Source of the DNA: Oscillospiraceae bacterium
GTDB taxonomy: Bacteria; Bacillota; Clostridia; Oscillospirales; Acutalibacteraceae
Assembly: GCA_029012165.1 (NCBI GenBank)
Contig: JAQXLO010000147.1
Location: forward strand, 1-26,155
Length of the DNA: 26,155 nucleotides
Direction: 5' to 3'
Shown: positions 1 through 6,177 of the stretch, one piece after another
Layout: each line of letters starts with the position of its first letter
Position numbering within the stretch: the first letter of the stretch is position 1
Notes under the pieces: model-generated
Told to the model about the DNA's origin: nothing
The model's input: the letters and a program-made list of their open reading frames with translations, nothing else
The model's database searches: none
Position numbers and translations under genes: made by a program

Positions 1-1676
1 CGGGCAAAGGACTTGGTGATGACCGCCTTGACGCCCAGATACAGCGGGACAAGTGCGGCGTGTTCACGGGAGCTGCCCTGACCGTAGTTGGCGCCGCCGA
101 TGATGATGGCCTTGCCCTCCTTTTTGCAGTTTTCTGCGAAATTTTCGTCACACTGACGGAAGCAGAACTGCGAGAGGAACGGGATGTTGGAGCGGTAAGG
201 AAGAATCTTGGCGCCGGCAGGCATGATGTGGTCGGTGGTGATGTTGTCGCCGACCTTCAGCACAGCCTTGGCTTCGATGGTCTGCGCAAGGGGAGAAGTC
301 ACCGGGAAAGGCTTGATGTTGGGACCGTATTGGATCTCCACGCTGTCCATCTCCTCCACGGGAGCAGGCAGCTCGATGAGATTGTCGTTGACAAGGAACG
401 TATCGGGCATTTCGACCGTGATGTCGGTGTCGCACGTTGTGGGGTCGGTAAACACGCCGGTGATGGCGGACACGGCGGCGGTTTCGGGGCTGACGAGGTA
501 AATGCCGGCGTCGGCGGTACCGCTTCTGCCCTCGAAGTTGCGGTTAAAAGTGCGCAGGGAAATGCCTTTGGAGTTGGGGGACTGTCCCATGCCGATGCAC
601 GGACCGCAGGCGGATTCGAGAATACGGGCGCCGGCGGAGATCATGTCGGACAGAGCGCCGTTGAGAGCAAGCATATTGAGCACCTGCATGGAGCCGGGTG
701 CGATGGCGAGGCTGACGTTGGGTGCGACTTTTTTGCCCTTGAGAATCTTGGCGACCTTGAGCATATCAAAAAGAGAAGAGTTGGTGCACGAGCCGATACA
801 AACTTGGTCAATGGCGATGCTGCCGATTTCGGAAACCTTCTTGACGTTGTCGGGCATATGGGGCATGGCGGCAAGAGGCTCCAGCGTGGAGAGGTCGATC
901 TCCACTACACGGCTGTACTCGGCGTCCGCATCGGGCTGCAGCTCCGTCCAGTCCTGCTCACGACCCTGCGCGCGCAGGAAATCCTTCGTCACCTCGTCCG
1001 AGGGGAAGATGGAAGTGGTGGCGCCCAGCTCAGCACCCATGTTGGTGATGGTGGCACGTTCCGGGACGGAAAGGGTCTTGACGCCCTCGCCGCCGTATTC
1101 GATGATCTTGCCCACGCCGCCCTTGACGGACAGGATGCGCAGCACTTCGAGGATGATATCCTTGGCGGCAACGTAGGGACGAAGCTTGCCGGTGAGCTTG
1201 ACGAGGATGATTTCCGGCATGGTGATGTAGTAGGCGCCGCCGCCCATGGCGACAGCCACGTCCAGACCGCCTGCGCCCATGGCGAGCATACCGATGCCGC
1301 CGCCCGTGGGGGTGTGGCTGTCGGAGCCGATGAGCGTTTTGCCCGGAACGCCGAAGCGCTCCAGATGTACCTGATGGCAGATGCCGTTGCCGGGTCGGGA
1401 AAATTTCAGACCGTGCTTTTTGGCACAGGATGCGATGAAGCGGTGGTCGTCTGCATTTTCAAACCCTGTCTGCAACGTGTTGTGGTCGATGTACGCAACG
1501 GACAGTTCCGTCTTGACACGCGGCACACCCATAGCCTCAAACTCAAGGTAAGCCATGGTGCCGGTGGCGTCCTGCGTCAGCGTTTGGTCGATGCGCAAAG
1601 CAACTTCGCTGCCGGGCGTCATATCGCCGCTGACGAGGTGGCTCTTGATCAACTTTTGACCGAGCGTGTAACCCAT
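1..1676 (-). CDS. acn: aconitate hydratase (aconitase), C-terminus cut off by the window edge
   Basis: This enzyme converts citrate to isocitrate through cis-aconitate, using a 4Fe-4S cluster in the cytoplasm. The visible 558 residues start MGYTLGQKLIKSHL. The three expected cluster cysteines are C297 in CIGSCTN and C357 and C360 in CGPCIGMGQSP. The substrate-site stretch IGSDSHTPTGGGIG lies in the N-terminal third. The swivel domain follows with GDNITTDHIMPAG and GANYGQGSSREHAA. The short N-terminus and the SDSHTPTGGGIGMLAMGAGG pattern fit the single-chain Aquifex-type or mitochondrial-like bacterial aconitases of about 640 residues, so some 85 residues are missing to the left. The start is fixed by AGGAGG at 1685-1690, 8 nt from the ATG. 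Homoaconitase or isopropylmalate isomerase large subunit is less likely, because the swivel domain is fused on the same chain. Confidence 0.93.
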   Translation of the reverse strand, partial: MGYTLGQKLIKSHLVSGDMTPGSEVALRIDQTLTQDATGTMAYLEFEAMGVPRVKTELSVAYIDHNTLQTGFENADDHRFIASCAKKHGLKFSRPGNGICHQVHLERFGVPGKTLIGSDSHTPTGGGIGMLAMGAGGLDVAVAMGGGAYYITMPEIILVKLTGKLRPYVAAKDIILEVLRILSVKGGVGKIIEYGGEGVKTLSVPERATITNMGAELGATTSIFPSDEVTKDFLRAQGREQDWTELQPDADAEYSRVVEIDLSTLEPLAAMPHMPDNVKKVSEIGSIAIDQVCIGSCTNSSLFDMLKVAKILKGKKVAPNVSLAIAPGSMQVLNMLALNGALSDMISAGARILESACGPCIGMGQSPNSKGISLRTFNRNFEGRSGTADAGIYLVSPETAAVSAITGVFTDPTTCDTDITVEMPDTFLVNDNLIELPAPVEEMDSVEIQYGPNIKPFPVTSPLAQTIEAKAVLKVGDNITTDHIMPAGAKILPYRSNIPFLSQFCFRQCDENFAENCKKEGKAIIIGGANYGQGSSREHAALVPLYLGVKAVITKSFA

Positions 1677-1711
1677 AGTCAATTCCTCCTAAAATCTAAT
1701 ATAACATACCT

Positions 1712-1740
1712 ATTTTAAAGGAAAGCGTGCGTAATGTCAA
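1712..1740 (-). promoter_or_regulatory. sigma-A promoter of the aconitase gene
   Basis: On the minus strand TTGACA (1740-1735) is followed by a 17-nt spacer and TAAAAT (1717-1712). The predicted transcript start lies near 1705, which gives a leader of about 30 nt before the aconitase ATG. Confidence 0.8.
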
Positions 1741-1798
1741 TAAAAGGAGAAAATAATTTTTTGCATAGTCCCTTTGCCGCCGCAGAAGAAACAAATCC

Positions 1799-1827
1799 TT
1801 GCAGCGAATGGATTTGCGTGCTATAAT
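1799..1827 (+). promoter_or_regulatory. sigma-A promoter reading toward the DUF554 gene
   Basis: TTGCAG (1799-1804), a 17-nt spacer and a perfect TATAAT (1822-1827). Transcription would start near 1834, leaving an unusually long leader of about 220 nt before the gene at 2058. Confidence 0.7.
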
Positions 1828-1833
1828 GTCTAC

Positions 1834-2057
1834 CGAACAAATGCCGGCACGCCGTCGGCATTTATGAAAAAGCAAATTTTTTGGTGTCCGTATTCATTGA
1901 AATGCCGTCTTGCGGTGCGAAGCGTTTGCACCGCAAGTGCAAGATTTTGCAGAAAAAACTTGCACTTGGAGCAAAGCGAATATCGTTGATTGTGGATATA
2001 TAAGGATTTTTGCTTTGTTCAGCAGGCGTTAAAATAGGCGGCATGGAGGCGTGTGCA
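1834..2057 (+). promoter_or_regulatory. hairpin-rich leader or dispersed intergenic repeat before the DUF554 gene
   Basis: No convincing gene is seen here. The stretch holds three perfect inverted repeats. The first has arms AAATGCCG 1839-1846 and CGGCATTT 1856-1863. The second has arms CTTGCGGTGC 1909-1918 and GCACCGCAAG 1928-1937. The third has arms AAGTGCAAG 1935-1943 and CTTGCACTT 1959-1967. The last two share 1935-1937 and so compete at their edges. It could be a cis-acting leader RNA or a repeat element that happens to sit here. I cannot match it to a named riboswitch. Confidence 0.45.
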
Positions 2058-2765
2058 ATGGTTGGAATGCTCGGTGTTTTGGTCAATACGGGGACGGTAC
2101 TGGTCGGCAGTCTTGTGGGACTGCTGTTAAAGAAAGGGATCCCCGAGCGGGTGTCGCAGGGGATTATGGTCGCCATCGGCCTGTGTACGATGTATATCGG
2201 CATCGACGGTGCGCTCAAGGGCGAGAATACGCTCGTGCTGATTGTGTCCATGGTCGTGGGTACCCTGATCGGTACATTGCTCGATTTAGACGGCAAGCTG
2301 AACCGATTGGGCAATTACGTCGAAAAGAAAATGCGCCGTCCGGGCGAAAAGACCTCTGTGGCGGAGGGGTTTGTGACGGCGTGTCTGCTGTTTTGTATCG
2401 GAGCGATGACCATCGTCGGCTCTTTGCAGGCGGGCATGACCGGCGACAACGAGCTGATTTTCACCAAAGCGACGCTTGACCTGATTTCCTCGTGTATGCT
2501 CGCAAGCACGCTCGGCATCGGCGTGACGCTCTCGGCGGTGTTTGTGTTCGTGTTTCAGGGTGCACTGGTGCTTTTAGGAATGTTGTTGAAAAACTGGGTA
2601 ATTGACGAAGCGATGATCGCCGAGATCACCTGCGCCGGCAGTGTGATGATCATCGGTCTCGGCTTCAACATCGTGGGGCTGTCCAAGTTCAAGATCATCA
2701 ATATGCTTCCGGCGGTGGCACTGGTGCCGCTGGTCTATTGGGCGGCGCAGTTCCTGCCCCTCTGA
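2058..2765 (+). CDS. DUF554 family integral membrane protein
   Basis: A 235-residue, strongly hydrophobic protein of the DUF554 family (relatives are YqgA of E. coli and YdfK of B. subtilis), whose function is not established. It begins MVGMLGVLVNTGTVLVGSLV and shows about six or seven membrane segments. The family-like stretch CIGAMTIVGSLQAGMTGDN lies in the middle, and a basic cytoplasmic loop KKMRRPGEK precedes it. Length is normal for the family. The ATG at 2058 is chosen because GGAGG at 2045-2049 lies 8 nt upstream; in-frame starts further upstream lack such a site. It is a single-gene unit with its own promoter at 1799-1827 and a hairpin at its end, convergent with the phosphodiesterase gene. 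Confidence 0.88.
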   Translation: MVGMLGVLVNTGTVLVGSLVGLLLKKGIPERVSQGIMVAIGLCTMYIGIDGALKGENTLVLIVSMVVGTLIGTLLDLDGKLNRLGNYVEKKMRRPGEKTSVAEGFVTACLLFCIGAMTIVGSLQAGMTGDNELIFTKATLDLISSCMLASTLGIGVTLSAVFVFVFQGALVLLGMLLKNWVIDEAMIAEITCAGSVMIIGLGFNIVGLSKFKIINMLPAVALVPLVYWAAQFLPL

Positions 2766-2777
2766 TGTGAAAGCAAT

Positions 2778-2830
2778 AGCCGGGAAAGGCACCGATGCAT
2801 AAATCGGAAAACCTTTCCCGGCTGTTATTT
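2778..2830 (+). terminator. terminator hairpin between convergent genes
   Basis: A perfect 12-bp stem, AGCCGGGAAAGG (2778-2789) with CCTTTCCCGGCT (2812-2823), has a 22-nt loop and is followed by GTTATTTT. The T-tract is broken, so efficiency is uncertain. The position between two converging genes suits a shared terminator. Confidence 0.65.
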
Positions 2831-2839
2831 TCTGAAAAA

Positions 2840-3655
2840 TCACGGGCAGAGCCTGTCGGTCTCCATGTAGCGAAAGCCTGCGTCATACAGCGTCTTGGCG
2901 TCCTTGACGCTGTCCACCGTCCACATGGAAACGGGGATGCCGGCGTCTACGGAAGATTGCATCGTCTCGACGGTATTCTTTTGGAAGTTGCAGGAAATCC
3001 AAACGTTGCCACCGAGGGATTTCGCTTCGTCGATAACGGTATCGGTGATCTCGTTGCACAGGTACCATAGTTCCATGTCCGGGGACAGCGCACGGATATA
3101 CGCCAGCTGCTGCAAATCAAAGCTGATGATCATCGCCTGCTTGGTCAGACCTTTTTCGGCAACCATGTCCAGCAGGGCGGGGATGCCGTCCATTTTGGGG
3201 TCTTTGATCTCGATCTGCGGGCGGGATTCGGTGCCCACAAACAAATCGAGGTACTCTTCCAAAGTGGGGATGCGCAGTGTGCCGTATTTACGCAGTCCGT
3301 GACCGCTCTTGACCTTGTATTGCAGTAAATCCTCGTAGGTGGTCTCGCTGATGTTGACTTTGCCGTTGTACCACTTGCCGATGTTGTCGTTGTGGCTGAT
3401 GACCCATATGCCATCTTGGGTCTGGCGAACGTCGGTCTCCACTGCGTAGTAGCCCATGTCAATGGCCAGCTGATAGGCGGGAATGGTGTTTTCGGGCGCC
3501 TTGGCATTGACGCCTCGGTGGGCGGTGAAATAGATGGGATCCGCTTCACTGCAAACGCCCCGCTCCGATATGCTGGGCATGGGCAGAATGTTGTAGAACA
3601 CCAGATCGGCGGCAGCCATCAGCAGGGCAAGAATGCCGGAAAAGAAACGTTTCAT
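2840..3655 (-). CDS. glycerophosphodiester phosphodiesterase, secreted or membrane-anchored
   Basis: This is a 271-residue GDPD-family enzyme that would hydrolyse glycerophosphodiesters to glycerol-3-phosphate and an alcohol. Catalytic landmarks are H46-R47 in AHRGVN, E55-N56-T57, E73 and D75 in VETDVR, H88 in SHND, E149 and K151 in IEIKDP, and the late WTVD (245-248) and ETDRL (265-269) motifs. The first 25 residues form a hydrophobic signal or anchor with no lipobox, so it acts outside the membrane, perhaps on phospholipid head groups or teichoic acid units. The start ATG has AGGAG 7 nt upstream. A terminator ends 13 nt before the start codon, so expression needs readthrough or a promoter inside the preceding lipoprotein gene; I see no promoter in the 54-nt gap. 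Confidence 0.9.
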   Translation of the reverse strand: MKRFFSGILALLMAAADLVFYNILPMPSISERGVCSEADPIYFTAHRGVNAKAPENTIPAYQLAIDMGYYAVETDVRQTQDGIWVISHNDNIGKWYNGKVNISETTYEDLLQYKVKSGHGLRKYGTLRIPTLEEYLDLFVGTESRPQIEIKDPKMDGIPALLDMVAEKGLTKQAMIISFDLQQLAYIRALSPDMELWYLCNEITDTVIDEAKSLGGNVWISCNFQKNTVETMQSSVDAGIPVSMWTVDSVKDAKTLYDAGFRYMETDRLCP

Positions 3656-3668
3656 TTTTTTACTCCTG

Positions 3669-3692
3669 AAAAAAGCCCGCTCTGTGGCGGGC
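3669..3692 (-). terminator. rho-independent terminator after the lipoprotein gene
   Basis: On the minus strand GCCCGC (3692-3687), a 6-nt loop, GCGGGC (3680-3675) and six T's (3674-3669). It is a clean intrinsic terminator that lies between the lipoprotein stop codon and the ribosome binding site of the phosphodiesterase gene. Confidence 0.85.
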
Positions 3693-3709
3693 GTAAATTT
3701 TATTCAGCT

Positions 3710-4534
3710 TTATTCAGCTGCGGTTTCGGCTTCGGTGGGTTCCTCCCAAACGAAGTCGTTGAAGCTGCGCTCCTCACGCAGGGTGAAGGAAACGTCCGTC
3801 TCGCCCAGATCGGCAAGGGAACCGCAGAAGCTGACAGAAGCGGTGACGGAAGCGTTCATCACATAGTTCAGGGAAAGCACCTGATTGGTCTCCTTGTTGA
3901 CACGGGCAAAGATCTCGCACTCGTCATAGGAAACGTTGTAGTCACCGACCTCCACAGAATCCTTGTAGTCGGTGAAGGTGTCCAGCACCTCGCTCTTTTC
4001 GATGTTGAAATCGAAAGCGTTGGAAACGGAACCGTTGCGCTCTGCGCTGTTTTGCAGGACGATGTGCACATCGTAGACGTACTGGTCATCCTCCACATCG
4101 GTAAGCTCGGCGGAAACCACATCTGCTTCCGTCAGGCGGCTGACCGTGTCGGTGCCCTTCAGGGGAAGGAAATCGTTCAGATTCTCGCCATACTCTTTGG
4201 AATCCTTGACCTTTTCCAGTGCCTCGGAGAAGGACTTGGCAAACTGAATCAGTGCTTTTGCTTCCGCAGTGTCGCCGGTGTCCACATTCTTTACATCGTA
4301 GGAGCGGCTGGAAGAAACGCCGGGTCTGGAAGCTTTGATGTTGTTGACGACCTTGTTGAAGTAAGCCACGACCTGCGCAGTGGTCTCGGGACGTGCTTCC
4401 AGTGCGACGGCGGGACGCTCGGTGGTGGTTTCCTCCTCGGCGGGTTCGTCAAAAAGGGAACAGGACGCCAGGGTGAAGATGGTTACAACAACCATCAGGA
4501 CGGCTGCGATTTTTAAAAGTAACGATGTGCGCAT
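3710..4534 (-). CDS. predicted lipoprotein of unknown function
   Basis: I do not recognise this 274-residue protein. It has a lipoprotein signal: a basic MRTSLLLK start, a hydrophobic core and the lipobox LASC with the lipidated cysteine at residue 25. An acidic, Thr/Glu-rich linker follows (EETTTERP, residues 34-41). The remainder is a mixed-charge soluble domain of about 225 residues with two later cysteines, C206 in YDECE and one in SFCGSL. It is therefore expected on the outer face of the membrane. The start has AGGGAG 10 nt upstream and a promoter with both boxes at 4567-4595. At the 3' end the ten bases AGCTGAATAA are duplicated in tandem across the stop codon. It is divergent from the VanY-type peptidase, sharing one control region. 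Confidence 0.8.
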   Translation of the reverse strand: MRTSLLLKIAAVLMVVVTIFTLASCSLFDEPAEEETTTERPAVALEARPETTAQVVAYFNKVVNNIKASRPGVSSSRSYDVKNVDTGDTAEAKALIQFAKSFSEALEKVKDSKEYGENLNDFLPLKGTDTVSRLTEADVVSAELTDVEDDQYVYDVHIVLQNSAERNGSVSNAFDFNIEKSEVLDTFTDYKDSVEVGDYNVSYDECEIFARVNKETNQVLSLNYVMNASVTASVSFCGSLADLGETDVSFTLREERSFNDFVWEEPTEAETAAE

Positions 4535-4566
4535 AATACAGAAACTCCCTTCCAGTGATACATATT

Positions 4567-4595
4567 ATTGTAGCATAACCGTGAATTTCTGTCAA
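4567..4595 (-). promoter_or_regulatory. sigma-A promoter of the lipoprotein gene
   Basis: On the minus strand TTGACA (4595-4590), a 17-nt spacer and TACAAT (4572-4567). It stands back to back with the promoter at 4624-4652, only 28 nt apart, so one regulator could control both genes. Confidence 0.8.
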
Positions 4596-4623
4596 CTGCG
4601 AACGGGCAAAACCGCAAAAAAGA

Positions 4624-4652
4624 TTGACATGGGGCAGAACTTTGGGTACAAT
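4624..4652 (+). promoter_or_regulatory. sigma-A promoter of the VanY-type peptidase gene
   Basis: TTGACA (4624-4629), a 17-nt spacer and TACAAT (4647-4652). It has the same two boxes and spacing as the divergent promoter at 4567-4595. An AGGAGG follows at 4669-4674. Confidence 0.82.
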
Positions 4653-4682
4653 GGTACTGTACTTCTATAGGAGGCTAACAAA

Positions 4683-5660
4683 ATGCAGCGAAAAAGAAAG
4701 AGCAATCGGTTCGCAGGCGCCTGCATCGTCCTGCTGACGGCGTTGGTCGTCGTGGTGGGACTGGCTGTGGGACGCCAAAAGCAAGCGATACAAAAGGCGG
4801 AGGAAAGCGGATTTGTGACATCCTCCACAAGGGAGGAGACGCAGGCGCTGGGGAAGTTTGACAATTTTTACCCCACGGTGTCGATTGATTACAACGAGGC
4901 GGCCGAGACTGCGCCGGCGTTCCCGAACACCACGACCGGATCGACGGGCACCGCAGGCACCGTTTTCGACCCCACGGCAACCATTCCTGCCTCCACAACG
5001 AACACAACGACGGGCACGAGCACCGGAACCACCGTGCACAGCTACGGCACAGGGGACAACTATGCCTATGCCTACGCCGGCTTCAAGCCGCAGGCGGCCA
5101 ACATGAATGTGGACTACACCCTGCTTTTGGTCAACCGCAACTACATCCTGCCCCAGGACTATTCCCCAGAGCTGGCGGAGGCGGTGAAAGGCTCCGGCGT
5201 GCGTATGGATGCCCGTGTGGCGCCCTATTATCAACAGATGTATGACGCCGCCAAGGCGGATGGCATCACGCTGACACCTCTGTCCGGGCATCGCAGAATT
5301 TCCACCCAGAAAACAAACTTTGAAAACAAGATTCAGAAATATGTCAACCAGGGTTACAGCAAGGCGGAGGCCACGCAGATGGCGGCGAAGATCATCCTGC
5401 CCCCCGGCACAAGCGAACACAATGCGGGCATTGCGATGGATATCATCTCGCTGGATGTGGAGTTTGAACAGACGCAGGCGTTTCGCTGGCTGCAGGAGAA
5501 TGCGGCGGACTACGGTTTCATCCTGCGCTACCCCAAGGACAAGCAGGGCATCACGGAGATCACCTATGAGCCGTGGCACTGGCGGTATGTGGGCGTGGAA
5601 AACGCCAAAAAGATCAAAGCCAGCGGCCAGTGCTTGGAGGAATATCTGGGCGTTCGGTAA
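4683..5660 (+). CDS. membrane-anchored D-Ala-D-Ala carboxypeptidase, VanY-like (peptidase M15B)
   Basis: A 325-residue zinc peptidase expected to trim the terminal D-alanine from peptidoglycan stem peptides outside the cell. A single N-terminal membrane segment (residues 11-30) anchors it. A low-complexity Thr/Ser/Gly linker spans about 80-125. The M15 domain fills the rest: SGHRR (201-205), PGTSEHNAGIAMD (241-253) with zinc ligands H246 and D253, and EPWHW (296-300) with catalytic E296 and the third ligand H299. All key residues are present. The start has AGGAGG 8 nt upstream. It is a monocistronic unit with its own promoter and terminator. VanY proteins can give glycopeptide resistance, but no vanHAX genes are nearby, so a housekeeping wall or sporulation role is more likely. 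Confidence 0.92.
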   Translation: MQRKRKSNRFAGACIVLLTALVVVVGLAVGRQKQAIQKAEESGFVTSSTREETQALGKFDNFYPTVSIDYNEAAETAPAFPNTTTGSTGTAGTVFDPTATIPASTTNTTTGTSTGTTVHSYGTGDNYAYAYAGFKPQAANMNVDYTLLLVNRNYILPQDYSPELAEAVKGSGVRMDARVAPYYQQMYDAAKADGITLTPLSGHRRISTQKTNFENKIQKYVNQGYSKAEATQMAAKIILPPGTSEHNAGIAMDIISLDVEFEQTQAFRWLQENAADYGFILRYPKDKQGITEITYEPWHWRYVGVENAKKIKASGQCLEEYLGVR

Positions 5661-5677
5661 GCAAAAAAAGCAGCACT

Positions 5678-5710
5678 ACTGCATTCCGAAAGGGGTGCAG
5701 TTCTTTTTTT
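5678..5710 (+). terminator. rho-independent terminator of the carboxypeptidase gene
   Basis: A 10-bp stem ACTGCATTCC (5678-5687) and GGGGTGCAGT (5692-5701), with two G-T wobbles and a GAAA tetraloop, followed by TCTTTTTTT. Confidence 0.9.
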
Positions 5711-5803
5711 GCGAAAAAATTTCAATTTTTTGCAAAAAACATCGAACCTTTTCCCTCCATCGTTTGTCTTATAGGTGTACAGCACAGGAAAGGAAGAGAA
5801 AAA

Positions 5804-5959
5804 ATGACAGCGTTACTCATTTGCAGTTTTGTTTTCGTGCCCACTGCGCTGGGCATCGGCATGGCAATGGTGGGAGAGATCCGAAAAAATTACGAAAACA
5901 CAAAACCGTTCGCATGGTTTACCGGGAGAATGGGTGCAGGTTGCAGGAAAAGGAGATGA
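5804..5959 (+). CDS. small membrane peptide of unknown function (51 aa)
   Basis: The peptide begins MTALLICSFVFVPTALGIGM, a single membrane segment, and continues with a charged tail ending GCRKRR, so the tail probably faces the cytoplasm. The ATG follows a purine-rich AGGAAG. I recognise no family. No promoter is obvious in the preceding 90 bases, which hold an AT-rich imperfect palindrome around 5711-5733. The clear Shine-Dalgarno site and the positive-inside topology support a real gene, but the short length keeps confidence low. Confidence 0.4.
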   Translation: MTALLICSFVFVPTALGIGMAMVGEIRKNYENTKPFAWFTGRMGAGCRKRR

Positions 5960-6076
5960 AACTTTTGCGGATTCATCATTGACAAAACAGAGTATAGACT
6001 ATGCAATTCTGTGGTGAGATATAGAGAAAGTTCATCGACCGCTTTCACTTTTTACGAATATTGGGAAACAATGCTT

Positions 6077-6112
6077 CCCTCATCCCTTGCGCTTTACAGC
6101 GTGAGGGTTTTT
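6077..6112 (+). terminator. probable terminator hairpin, plus strand
   Basis: CCCTCA (6077-6082) pairs with TGAGGG (6102-6107), and CGCT (6090-6093) with AGCG (6098-6101) around a TTAC loop. A 7-nt bulge sits on the left side and five T's follow. It would end transcripts of the 51-aa gene or of a small RNA. The rest of 5960-6177 holds no gene I can support. Confidence 0.55.
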
Positions 6113-6127
6113 CTGAAAAAAACAGAG

Positions 6128-6162
6128 AAAAAGAAAGCCCGCATCCCTTTCGGGGTGCGGGC
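6128..6162 (-). terminator. rho-independent terminator of the 1418-aa surface protein gene
   Basis: The 11-bp stem at 6137-6147 and 6152-6162 has a 4-nt loop. On the minus strand one A-C mismatch occurs. The T-rich run TTTCTTTTT follows on the minus strand, just downstream of the stop codon at 6178. Confidence 0.8.
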
Positions 6163-6177
6163 GATGCATTTGGGAAA

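Noticed and set aside
60..1718. A 552-codon plus-strand frame across the aconitase gene
   Set aside because: The minus strand encodes all aconitase cluster and swivel motifs with a promoter and ribosome binding site; the plus frame is a shadow.
4683..5660. A vancomycin-resistance cluster suggested by the VanY-like gene
   Set aside because: No vanH, vanA/B-type ligase, vanX, vanR or vanS gene is in the window, and M15B carboxypeptidases are common in Clostridia.
5960..5983. An 8-codon frame MKLLRIHH after a purine-rich GGAGATG
   Set aside because: It is too short to support and is conserved with nothing visible.
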